Positions 1 through 8,056 of a DNA stretch of 32,530 nucleotides are shown here, one piece after another. The notes beneath the pieces are model-generated. The model had not been told where the DNA came from. It did no database searches and saw nothing but the letters and a program-made list of their open reading frames with translations. Source of the stretch: Phaeodactylibacter sp. GTDB lineage: Bacteria > Bacteroidota > Bacteroidia > Chitinophagales > Saprospiraceae. Within the stretch, counting starts at the first letter, position 1; the number at the start of each line of letters is the position of its first letter. The position numbers were made by a program, and so were the translations under genes. The stretch is from assembly GCA_024102975.1 (NCBI GenBank), contig JAGFJD010000506.1, positions 1 to 32,530 of the forward strand, read 5' to 3'.

Positions 1-10
1 GTACGGGACA

Positions 11-79
11 GGCTCTCACTTTGCCATTTTTTCGCTCCATAGCGCTGCTATGAACCTCAAAAATGGCTTTGTGAGAACC
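11..79. repeat. Long imperfect palindrome at window start
   Basis: The outer arms GCCATTTTT (23-31) and AAAAATGGC (59-67) are extended by TCTCAC/GTGAGA. The inner arms CATAGC (38-43) and GCTATG (47-52) close on a 3-nt loop. Between the outer arm blocks both strands read TTT, so that segment does not pair. No T-run follows, so this is not a standard terminator. It may be an intergenic repeat or the end of an upstream transcription unit. Confidence 0.6.
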
Positions 80-150
80 CAAAATCAGCAATTTTCGCCT
101 CCAAAGCACCACCTCCAAACAAGCACTGAGCCTTCTCAGGCAGATTTTGT

Positions 151-158
151 TACCTTTG
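151..158 (+). promoter_or_regulatory. Candidate Bacteroidota -7 promoter box
   Basis: TACCTTTG is an exact match to the Bacteroidota -7 consensus TAnnTTTG. It lies 30-55 bases upstream of the possible starts of the hybrid regulator. I see no clear TTTG-type -33 box at the expected distance, so the call rests on the -7 element and its position only. Confidence 0.45.
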
Positions 159-205
159 TTTTATTTTCACTTAACCCCATGTAAGTGATGCCCCTCTTTG
201 ATGTA

Positions 206-3200
206 ATGGTGAAACGCCCCTTTCAAATATCGTTTTTTTTATGTTGGACACCCCTTTTATTGTTGGCACAAGCGATTGATTTTGAAAGGATTCCCAATGA
301 ATTGGGCCTTTCGCAAAACCTGATTTCAGCTTTGTTCCAGGATCAACAGGGGTTTATATGGGTGGGGACCAAGGATGGGCTTAATCGGTTTGATGGTTAT
401 CAATTTAAGGTGTTTCAACATGACCCCTTCGATTCGGCCACCATTTCAAATAACCACATCAACTGTATACTGGAAGATCGTGCGGGGCGTTTGTGGGCCG
501 GCACCAAATCGGGGCTGAACCTCATGGACCGTAAGGCCAATACTTTTCAACTTTTCCCTCTCTGTTCAAGGCAGGGGCAGCCTACCGCAGGCACGGATGC
601 CGGATCATCCGGGTGTTCCCGGGACGTGAATTCCATAATGGAGGACATGGACGGGAATATCTGGATAGGCACCCTGAGCGGGGATATTATCAGGATCGAG
701 ATGCCTGCCGAAGGCGTTCCGCTAAATCAGGCAAGCCTTATGGTATTCAAAGCGGATGATTCCCCGGCCGGCCTGTGGCGAAAACCAGTCAAGCGGATGG
801 TGCAGGATGCGGCCGGGACGATCTGGGTGAGTACTTTTGGCCGGATTTGTCTAATCCAGCCACAGAAAAGCAGAGATGCGTACACCATCCGGCGCCTGTC
901 CTGGGAGGAAGTGGATGCGCAATGGCCGAACTATGATCAGGAGGATTTTACCTATATACATTTAGGTAAAAGGGCCATGGATAATCGGTTTTATTCCATC
1001 TTTGAAAATGATGGATCGGTTTGGATCGCTACTGCCGGAGGTTTTTTGAAGTGGATACCACAGTCAAAGTCCTATAAACTATTCCCTTTTCAACCAGATT
1101 TGATCAAGGCTTCACTTTCTCCATTAGTTAGTGCCTTTGGAGTTGATGGGTTTATTGACAAAAAAGGAAGAATCTGGTTAGATGGATCATTAACCTTAGT
1201 GATCTATGATACCCTTGATCAGCAAATTAAAGAGCGGTTTCATTCCTCCACAAATAATACTCCCGCTTTTTTCAAAGCAGGAATACATTCTTTATTGGAA
1301 GATGATGCAGGGAATATCTGGGTGGGAACGAATGGCAATGGCCTTTATAAACACACCCCTCACCAAAAGCGATTTAGTGGCCAGAAGGGGGCTCAGCGTT
1401 TTGCAACGCATAGCCTGCGGGCTATTTGCCAGACCAAAGACGGCTCAGTATGGTTAGGCCCAACCAACCAGCAATTGCTTCGGGGAAATCTGGAAACCGG
1501 AGTTTGGAAACCAATAATCCTGGATGAGTCCAGGTGGGCACGAGAATATACCGATGAATTTGACCAGGTATATTCCATGAAGGAAGGGCCGGATGGTTCG
1601 CTGTGGGCAGGTACCGGAAAAGGGTTGTTTCGGCTGCATTCTTTTCAAAAGAAAGAACCCGAGTGGGAATTTTTCAGGATATATGATGAGGAATCATTCT
1701 ATCCTAATGTGTTGGATATTCACATCGATCCTGAGGGGCAAATTTGGCTGTTGACGCACTTCGAATTTGGAATTTTTGATATTGCTTCCGGTAAATTTAC
1801 CGGTACAAGCTTTCTGGAAGCCACAGGGAGCGATAAAGAGATGGGGCATAATTTCCTTCGGATCCACCAGCAGAATGACTCCATTTTTTGGTTGGCTCAT
1901 CCAGGGGGCTTACTCAAATATGAAGTAGCCTCCCGGTCATTCAGCCTTTTTACCAACGACCCGGAAAACCCCAAAAGCATTAGCCATCCGAATGTAAAAT
2001 GTATCGTACCCGATCCACGGGCGCCAGACAAATATCTATGGCTGGGAACCGGGGGTGGAGGGCTCAACCGATTTGAAATAAGTACCGGAGTCAGTATTCA
2101 TTATAAAAAAAAGAATGGCCTGCCCGACAATGTAGTGTACGGTGTCCTGGAAGATGATGCCGGCCACCTGTGGATGAGCACCAATCAGGGCTTATCCAGA
2201 TTCAATATTCAAAGCGGTGAATTCAAAAATTTCAGGTCCAATGATGGTCTTCAGGATAATGAATTCAACTCAGGCGCCTTTTTCAAAAACCGGGAAGGAA
2301 GGCTTTTTTTCGGGGGAATCCGGGGCTTTAATGCCTTCTTACCAGAAATGGTTCAGGATAATGAATACAGGCCTCCCATCGTCCTTACTGATTTTAAACT
2401 CGCCAACCGCTCTGTGGATATCCGCCAGGAAGGAAGCCCCCTGGCTCAGGATATTGCCCAAACGAAGGCTATCGTACTGGATTGGAAGCATAATATTTTT
2501 TCTTTCGAATTTGCAGCGCTCGACTTTACAAAACCCGGCCAAAACCAGTATGCCTATCTATTGGAAAATTTTGATGACGAATGGCAGTTTATTGGCAATC
2601 AGCGTATTGCAACCTTCACCAATATCGATCCCGGCGAGTATGTATTCCGGGTCAAAGGAACCAATTATGATGGAACCTGGAATGAAACGGGCGCCAGCCT
2701 TTTGATTACGATCCGGCCTCCGTGGTGGCGCACCTACTGGGCTTATGCTGGGTATATTCTTACCCTCGTCCTGGCAGTTGCAGGCTTCTTCCGTTTTCAA
2801 CTCAGGCGCAGGCTGGAAACGGCTGAGGTGGAAAGGATTAAAGAGCTGGATATGCTGAAAAGCCGGTTGTATACCAATATCACACATGAATTCAGGACGC
2901 CGCTCACCGTAATTATGGGTATTACGGAGCAATTATCTTCCAGCCAGTGGCTCCAAACCCTGCAAAAAGAAACCCATACTCAGATTAAAAGCCAATTCGT
3001 CCTCATCGACCGCAATGCCCAAAACCTGCTGAACCTGATAAATCAGTTGTTGGACCTATCCAGGCTGGAAAGCGGAAAATTGAAGATCAATTGGATTCGG
3101 GCCGATATCATACCCTTTCTCCAGTACCTTACCGAGTCCTTTTCCAGTATGGCAAACGATAAGGAAATTCAATTGACCTTTTATCCGGAGGCCGATAGCC

Positions 3201-4438
3201 TCATGATGGATTTTGACGAAAAGAAAATTCAAAACATCCTGAATAACCTGCTTTCCAACGCACTGAAATTCACCCCAGCCGGTGGAAGGGTTGTGGTTCA
3301 TGCCCATCGGGAAATACAAGACAGCAAAGACTTTTTGAAATTAAAGGTCAGGGATAACGGAGTGGGTATTGCGCCCGATAAATTGCCTTATGTGTTTGAC
3401 CGTTTCTTCCAGGTAGAAAGTTCGGCGACCCGTCAGGCAGAAGGCACCGGGATAGGGCTGGCATTCGCCAAAGAACTCGTTGAACTCCTGAAAGGCAGGA
3501 TTGAAGTGGAAAGCCAACCCCTAAAGGGGACTACTTTTATCGTTTCCCTGCCCATTCACCAGGCAGCTCCAAAGGCCGAACCTGTTTTGGGTACCCTCCA
3601 CGAGCCATCCCCCGGCGATGCAGGGCTGAGATCACTGGAAACAGAGGAAGCAGCCTGGCCGGAGATAACGGAAGAGGATGCCAAACCCCACCTTTTGATC
3701 GTAGAGGACAACCTGGATGTCACTACCTATATCCGGCAAATCCTGGAGCCGTTTTACCAGGTACGCACGGCCGCGAATGGACGTTCAGGCATTGAACAGG
3801 CCAGGGAGATGATTCCTGATATTATCATTAGTGATGTTATGATGCCGGAAGTTGATGGGCTCGAACTGGTCGAGGCTCTGAAAAACGACCAGCGAACGAG
3901 CCATATCCCCATTATTCTGCTGACCGCCAAAGCTACGGATGAAGACCGGATCAGTGGCCTGCGCACAGGAGCAGATGCTTATCTGCTGAAACCCTTTCAT
4001 AAGGAGGAGCTTTTTGTTCGCCTGGAAAAGCTGGTCGAATTGAGAAAAGCTTTACAACAAAAGTATTCAGCGGACACCGCTCTACCCGCTGCCGCTAAGG
4101 CAAGTCAGCAAGCCCCCAGCCTGGACGAGCTGTTTATCCAGAAGATCAGGGAGGCGATTGCCGAGAAAATGGGCGACTCTGATCTGGGCGTTATCCACCT
4201 ATGCCGTGCTGTACAACTTAGCAACACTCAGGTTTTCAGGAAACTCAAAGCACTCACCGGCCTCTCTCCGGGCCGCTATATATTAAAAATGCGTTTGCAA
4301 AAAGCCAGAACCCTGCTACAAACGACCGATCTCAATGTCTCGGAAGCAGCTTATGAAACCGGTTTTACGGATCCTAATTATTTTTCCAGAGCCTTCCGGA
4401 AAGAATTTGGCGCCCCACCAAGCGAAATGCACAAGTAA
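206..4438 (+). CDS. Hybrid two-component system regulator (propeller sensor, histidine kinase, receiver, AraC)
   Basis: This single polypeptide senses a ligand in the periplasm and regulates transcription in the cytoplasm. A signal peptide (about residues 1-23) precedes many two-component propeller repeats of the form G-x-[IL]-W-[VIA]-G-T (to about residue 710). A Y_Y_Y domain (about 773-838) and a transmembrane helix (about 844-865) follow. The kinase has H-box HEFRTPL with His894, an N-box NNLLSNALKF, DNGVGI and GTGIGLAFA. The receiver has phospho-acceptor Asp1210 in SDVMMPE and Lys1262. An AraC-type helix-turn-helix ends the protein (about 1306-1408). Length about 1410 aa is normal for the family. 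GTG185 and ATG188 are in frame, but ATG206 gives the best signal peptide (MVKRPFQ...). Such regulators usually control polysaccharide or glycan use loci. No SusC/SusD pair is visible here, so its target is unknown; the protease downstream is a candidate. Confidence 0.95.
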   Translation: MVKRPFQISFFLCWTPLLLLAQAIDFERIPNELGLSQNLISALFQDQQGFIWVGTKDGLNRFDGYQFKVFQHDPFDSATISNNHINCILEDRAGRLWAGTKSGLNLMDRKANTFQLFPLCSRQGQPTAGTDAGSSGCSRDVNSIMEDMDGNIWIGTLSGDIIRIEMPAEGVPLNQASLMVFKADDSPAGLWRKPVKRMVQDAAGTIWVSTFGRICLIQPQKSRDAYTIRRLSWEEVDAQWPNYDQEDFTYIHLGKRAMDNRFYSIFENDGSVWIATAGGFLKWIPQSKSYKLFPFQPDLIKASLSPLVSAFGVDGFIDKKGRIWLDGSLTLVIYDTLDQQIKERFHSSTNNTPAFFKAGIHSLLEDDAGNIWVGTNGNGLYKHTPHQKRFSGQKGAQRFATHSLRAICQTKDGSVWLGPTNQQLLRGNLETGVWKPIILDESRWAREYTDEFDQVYSMKEGPDGSLWAGTGKGLFRLHSFQKKEPEWEFFRIYDEESFYPNVLDIHIDPEGQIWLLTHFEFGIFDIASGKFTGTSFLEATGSDKEMGHNFLRIHQQNDSIFWLAHPGGLLKYEVASRSFSLFTNDPENPKSISHPNVKCIVPDPRAPDKYLWLGTGGGGLNRFEISTGVSIHYKKKNGLPDNVVYGVLEDDAGHLWMSTNQGLSRFNIQSGEFKNFRSNDGLQDNEFNSGAFFKNREGRLFFGGIRGFNAFLPEMVQDNEYRPPIVLTDFKLANRSVDIRQEGSPLAQDIAQTKAIVLDWKHNIFSFEFAALDFTKPGQNQYAYLLENFDDEWQFIGNQRIATFTNIDPGEYVFRVKGTNYDGTWNETGASLLITIRPPWWRTYWAYAGYILTLVLAVAGFFRFQLRRRLETAEVERIKELDMLKSRLYTNITHEFRTPLTVIMGITEQLSSSQWLQTLQKETHTQIKSQFVLIDRNAQNLLNLINQLLDLSRLESGKLKINWIRADIIPFLQYLTESFSSMANDKEIQLTFYPEADSLMMDFDEKKIQNILNNLLSNALKFTPAGGRVVVHAHREIQDSKDFLKLKVRDNGVGIAPDKLPYVFDRFFQVESSATRQAEGTGIGLAFAKELVELLKGRIEVESQPLKGTTFIVSLPIHQAAPKAEPVLGTLHEPSPGDAGLRSLETEEAAWPEITEEDAKPHLLIVEDNLDVTTYIRQILEPFYQVRTAANGRSGIEQAREMIPDIIISDVMMPEVDGLELVEALKNDQRTSHIPIILLTAKATDEDRISGLRTGADAYLLKPFHKEELFVRLEKLVELRKALQQKYSADTALPAAAKASQQAPSLDELFIQKIREAIAEKMGDSDLGVIHLCRAVQLSNTQVFRKLKALTGLSPGRYILKMRLQKARTLLQTTDLNVSEAAYETGFTDPNYFSRAFRKEFGAPPSEMHK

Positions 4439-4512
4439 CTGATTATCAGCATTCAATTTAAAACAACCTCCTTCATGACGCAATTGTCGTGCTATCCTTT
4501 TGTGCGCGAATG

Positions 4513-4531
4513 AAAGCCCTGTCCAGGCTTT
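4513..4531 (+). terminator. Weak hairpin, possible terminator of the hybrid regulator
   Basis: AAAGCC (4513-4518) and GGCTTT (4526-4531) form a 6-bp stem with a 7-nt loop, 74 bases after the regulator stop codon. Only a short T stretch follows. The rest of the 4439-4650 gap shows no gene. Confidence 0.3.
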
Positions 4532-4650
4532 TGGAATGATTGTCCAGAAGCTTCTTCTTCTATTGCCGGCATCTTTGTGGAGTGAGGAGTGTGAATGCTT
4601 GTAAAGGCTTAAAAGCAATTTTCATTATTAATCTATAAACCTTTAACTCA

Positions 4651-5979
4651 ATGAAACTTAAAATCCTTTTTGTATCGACCATTTGTTGTTTTTTGTTGTG
4701 CGCACCATTTTCACAGGCTCAGGCGCCTTGTCCGGACAAGCGAGCGCCCTGGATCAACAAAACAGAAGTTACTTATAAGATTGACCCGATGCCTTCATCC
4801 GACCTGGTAAACGAGGCGGCAATTCGCAGTGCTATTCAGCGCTCATTTGATCGCTGGGGAAGCGTGCTGGGAATAACATTTACCCGGCTCAACTCAAACG
4901 CAGCAAACGCAGACATCAGCCTGGGATTTTTCAGTAGGGAGGAGTCTCCTTTTTCAGAAGAATTTGACGGTAACGCCTGGGAACACCTGGGAGGCTCCAA
5001 CACCAGAGGGCGAGCAGAGGTAGGTGGGCGAATTATTGCTTTTGATGATGATGAGGTATGGAAAACCCAAAGACTCTCCAATGGTTTTGAAACAGTGGTC
5101 GCAGATGTATTTGGCGGAATTGCCGGAGCGGTAAACCTTGATGCTGTGGCAACACATGAAATTGGGCATACGCTTGGGCTCCAACATAGCCCCCACTCAG
5201 AGGATGTGATGTACGGAGGAGGCGTAGAGGCTTACGAGTTGTCGAATACGGATAAGTCCAGAGCCCTTCAGGTCAAAGAGAACCGGACTGGATGGAACTG
5301 TCCCGGTGCCTGGGGAGTGGAATCCTTCAATTGGAACAAAGCCCCTGGTTTGCTCAGACAAGTTTCAATCGGCGATGATGAAAAAGTATGGGGCGTAAAT
5401 GCCGAAGATGCCATTTACCGCTGGAATGGAAGCGGATGGGACAAAATAAACGGCCGGTTGAAACACATATCTGTAGGGGCTGGCCGATCGGTATGGGGCG
5501 TAAATGCCGAGGACGCCATTTATCGCTGGAATGGAAGCGGATGGGATAAGGTAAATGGCCGGTTGAAACAAATATCTGCAGGGTCTGACCAATCGGTATG
5601 GGGCGTGAATGCAGAGGATGCCATTTATCGCTGGAACGGAAGTGGATGGGACAATATAAGTGGCCGGTTGAAACAAATATCAGTGGGAAGCAGAAAGCAC
5701 ATTTGGGGAGTCAATGCGGAAGGGGTGATTTATTACCGTGATGTGGATGAAAACCGGTGGGTTTCGGTTTCCGGTATCAGGGCGAAATATGTTTCCGTAA
5801 ATGACTCCGGAAAGGCATGGGCAGTAGACTCCAATGACAAAATTTATCGTAGAGATGACGAAGGCTGGATTCAAGTTTCAGGTTCATTAACCCAACTTTC
5901 TGTAGGCCCGGATAACGAGATTTGGGGCGTCAACAGCTCCGATGAAATCTACACCAGTAATGCCAGGCGCCTGAAATAG
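4651..5979 (+). CDS. Secreted matrixin-like zinc metalloprotease with tectonin-type repeats
   Basis: An N-terminal signal peptide (residues 1 to about 25) indicates export. Residues 35-215 look like a metzincin of the matrixin type: the zinc motif HEIGHTLGLQH has ligands His169, His173 and His179 and catalytic Glu170, followed by a Met-turn (Met187 in DVMYGG). From about residue 236 to the end there are six repeats of about 35 residues with the core [VI]WGVN..D.IYR, as in tectonin/lectin-like beta-propellers. The first three are almost identical at the DNA level (105-bp period). The C terminus ends directly after the last repeat, with no visible T9SS sorting domain. The protein probably cleaves an extracellular or envelope protein and uses the propeller to bind glycan or a surface. 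It follows the hybrid regulator after 212 bases, so co-regulation is possible but unproven. Confidence 0.88.
   Translation: MKLKILFVSTICCFLLCAPFSQAQAPCPDKRAPWINKTEVTYKIDPMPSSDLVNEAAIRSAIQRSFDRWGSVLGITFTRLNSNAANADISLGFFSREESPFSEEFDGNAWEHLGGSNTRGRAEVGGRIIAFDDDEVWKTQRLSNGFETVVADVFGGIAGAVNLDAVATHEIGHTLGLQHSPHSEDVMYGGGVEAYELSNTDKSRALQVKENRTGWNCPGAWGVESFNWNKAPGLLRQVSIGDDEKVWGVNAEDAIYRWNGSGWDKINGRLKHISVGAGRSVWGVNAEDAIYRWNGSGWDKVNGRLKQISAGSDQSVWGVNAEDAIYRWNGSGWDNISGRLKQISVGSRKHIWGVNAEGVIYYRDVDENRWVSVSGIRAKYVSVNDSGKAWAVDSNDKIYRRDDEGWIQVSGSLTQLSVGPDNEIWGVNSSDEIYTSNARRLK
5386..5690 (+). repeat. 105-bp near-identical tandem repeats inside the protease gene
   Basis: The segment beginning GTATGGGGCGT recurs at 5386, 5491 and 5596, exactly 105 bases apart (35 codons). 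The copies differ at few positions, many of them synonymous. The later repeats are clearly more diverged. This points to recent internal duplication. Confidence 0.85.
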
Positions 5980-6010
5980 CCAATGCCCTGAAGAGTAGTG
6001 GCTCTGTTTA

Positions 6011-6062
6011 AAGTCGGAAGTGCGAAGTCGAAAGTCGGAAGTGCGAAGTCGGAAGTCGGAAA
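6011..6062. repeat. 7-bp tandem tract (AAGTCGG / AAGTGCG)
   Basis: Seven contiguous heptamers read AAGTCGG, AAGTGCG, AAGTCGA, AAGTCGG, AAGTGCG, AAGTCGG, AAGTCGG, then AAA. The tract lies in the 351-bp gap between the convergent protease and arylsulfotransferase-like genes. I see no gene in that gap. Confidence 0.85.
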
Positions 6063-6142
6063 CAGCCAACAAATGGGCGTTCAGAGCCTGTTTTCCCGCC
6101 TTCCGCCTTTAACGCCAGGCCGTCCAAAGTCCAGTAAAGAAC

Positions 6143-6246
6143 TATACTGACGCACGGCAGGTTTTGTCGGCTACAAAACCCGCCGGGTCAGTATATACTG
6201 GCATCGCTGGTTTTGCTCCTGACAAAACCACGCGTTCGCCAGTATA
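6143..6246. repeat. 104-bp double-hairpin element, copy A
   Basis: The first hairpin spans 6143-6195, with outer arms TATACTGAC/GTCAGTATA and inner arms CGGC/GCCG and GGTTTTGT/ACAAAACC. The second spans about 6194-6246, with TATACTGGC/GCCAGTATA and TGGTTTTG/CAAAACCA. A second copy lies at 23577-23680 and differs at two positions, both in loops. No ORF is inside, so this resembles a BIME or non-autonomous palindromic element. Confidence 0.85.
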
Positions 6247-6308
6247 AGTGCTCGGACAAAACACTTTTCAAAGCAATATGGGGATAACTACAATTTGTCC
6301 GGGCACTT
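6246..6308. repeat. Inverted repeat between convergent genes
   Basis: A 15-nt arm at 6246-6260 (AAGTGCTCGGACAAA) pairs with 6294-6308 (TTTGTCCGGGCACTT) with a single T-G wobble, around a 33-nt loop. It begins on the last base of the 104-bp element and ends 22 bases from the stop codon of the minus-strand gene. It could act in transcript termination or 3'-end stabilisation. No T-run is seen. Confidence 0.6.
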
Positions 6309-6330
6309 ACAGCTCTACCCCTCACTCCAG

Positions 6331-7995
6331 TTACCGCCTCACGGCCACCTTCCGCACATCCATCCCGTTAACCCGTACAAAGTACACTCCCTCTCGCCAG
6401 TCCGAAATGTCCATATATTTCCGGCCGCCGGTGGCCCGGAAGTATTCCACCTGCCGGCCCATGAAGTCAAATACTTCAAATTCGGCCCACACGCCGCCTT
6501 CCCATTCCAGCACCAGCTGGCTGGCAGCAGGATTGGGAAACACTTTCAGGCCATAGCTGGAGAACTGCTCCCCGGCAGGCAGGATTTGCTCGCAGAAGGT
6601 GCTGTCCGGATTGAGCTCGATCCACCCCTGGCTGCTGAGGTCCCGGCCTTCGAAGGCGGCGTAATCCGCCGGATAGCGGTCCATGCGGAAGGTGAGGTTG
6701 TTGTTTTCCGAAAGCACATCGCCCTGGCTGGCCCGCGCGCCGCCGTTCAGGGGAGTCTTGTACTCCCAGACGATCTCGTTCCCCGGGGTGATCTCAAAGG
6801 AATAGCCAAAGCGGCCGACACAGATCAGGAAATTGCCGTTGGGCAGCACCTGTATGCTGGACAGCCCGGTGGAGTACATCATGGTAGGATCCGGATGTTG
6901 TATCGTGAGGTCAAAACTGTTGGGCCCCCAGACGTTGCCCATCATCGGATAGCCCAGTTTGTACATATCAAAGCCAGGGTTGAAAATATTGGCGGTGGAA
7001 TAATCTTCTCCCACCTGGTTGTTGAAAACCGCCAGCCTGCCAAAGTAAGGATTGGAAAAATCCAGGAAGTCGTCGATCCAGTGGATGTCGTGCTGGTAAA
7101 AGAGGGTCTGGTCTTCCGCCGTTCCCGACTGGTAGGCCGCCGGGTTGCCCCAGCGGTAGAGCAGGTCGCCCCCGCGGCCGCCGAAGCCGCCGGTATGGCC
7201 GGCTGCCTGCTGGGTGGTGGTGGTCTTGTCAATGATCCACACTTCATGGAAGGTCGGCACGCTGATGATCACCTGGCCGATCTCCGCATTGTAATCGATG
7301 GCGTTGGTATGCATCCAGTCGGCATCGCCGTCGCTGGTGTCCCAGTTGACGTCGACCAGTTGGGGATTATCGGCCACCACGCCGTAGTTGTCCTTGCCGG
7401 GGTCAAAATCCTGGACGAGGTGGTCCCAGACATGCCATTCCCAGACGATCTCGTCGGTTTCGGGGTCAACTTCGATAATGTAGTCCGGCCAGAGTTCTCC
7501 GTCGGCGAGCAGGCTGGGGTCGCGCCCGGCCTGTATGGCCTCTTCCTGGGTTTTCAGCTCCCAGACGATCATGAGGATGGTGCCCTGGTCGGTCAGGGCG
7601 ATGTCGTGGTGCAGGCGTTCCTGCTCATTGTTGCGCTCGAAAGACCAGAGCAGGTTGTTGTCCCAGTCGCGAATCTCTACAATGGCGCCGCCGCCGCCCG
7701 CCCAGATGGGATCGTTGGCGATGGCCGCCGGGCGCTTGGTCTTCACCAGGTTGCCGTTGGGCAGCAGGTAGGCGGTATTGCCGGGCCGCCACTGCGGCTC
7801 GTCTTCCCAGACGTGGACGACCTCCCCGCAATTGTCCAGCAAATAGACATTAGGCTGGTTGTGCGGATAGATCAGGTTGTAGCCGTCGTAGGCTTTTGCA
7901 GGGTTGTACGACAACAGGCCTACAGTGTGGGGGGTATCCTGAGCGAAAATGCCCATACAGAGAAAGAGCAGGAATGGCGTAAACAGATGCTTCAT
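6331..7995 (-). CDS. Arylsulfotransferase (ASST)-like secreted protein with T9SS sorting domain
   Basis: The protein has 554 residues and a signal peptide (1-19, ending FAQ). The body has ASST-type propeller motifs: YLLDNCGEVVHVW (51-63), LPNGN (78-82 and 384-388), HHD (129-131), YRWGNP (280-285) and QHDIHWI (301-307). The last 75 residues (about 480-554), starting GLKVFPNPA and ending GVYFVRVNGMDVRKVAV, form a type A T9SS C-terminal sorting domain. It is therefore expected at the cell surface or released. Bacterial ASSTs move sulfate between phenolic compounds, but many members of this family are uncharacterised, so the activity is only suggested. A paralogue lies 61 bases upstream on the same strand, so the two may be co-transcribed. 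Confidence 0.85.
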   Translation of the reverse strand: MKHLFTPFLLFLCMGIFAQDTPHTVGLLSYNPAKAYDGYNLIYPHNQPNVYLLDNCGEVVHVWEDEPQWRPGNTAYLLPNGNLVKTKRPAAIANDPIWAGGGGAIVEIRDWDNNLLWSFERNNEQERLHHDIALTDQGTILMIVWELKTQEEAIQAGRDPSLLADGELWPDYIIEVDPETDEIVWEWHVWDHLVQDFDPGKDNYGVVADNPQLVDVNWDTSDGDADWMHTNAIDYNAEIGQVIISVPTFHEVWIIDKTTTTQQAAGHTGGFGGRGGDLLYRWGNPAAYQSGTAEDQTLFYQHDIHWIDDFLDFSNPYFGRLAVFNNQVGEDYSTANIFNPGFDMYKLGYPMMGNVWGPNSFDLTIQHPDPTMMYSTGLSSIQVLPNGNFLICVGRFGYSFEITPGNEIVWEYKTPLNGGARASQGDVLSENNNLTFRMDRYPADYAAFEGRDLSSQGWIELNPDSTFCEQILPAGEQFSSYGLKVFPNPAASQLVLEWEGGVWAEFEVFDFMGRQVEYFRATGGRKYMDISDWREGVYFVRVNGMDVRKVAVRR

Positions 7996-8014
7996 AAGTA
8001 TAATGTTTTTTGTT

Positions 8015-8032
8015 TTACAGACGCTCGCGAAC
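8015..8032 (-). repeat. Short match to the end of the RAYT-locus palindrome
   Basis: The minus strand reads GTTCGCGAGCGTCTGTAA, matching 16 of 18 bases of the palindrome terminus GTTCGCGAGGGTCTGCAA found at 13791, 13985, 14860 and 15054. It lies between the two ASST-like genes. It may be a decayed half-element or chance. Confidence 0.35.
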
Positions 8033-8056
8033 GAAACGCAAATTGCAGATGTCCGG

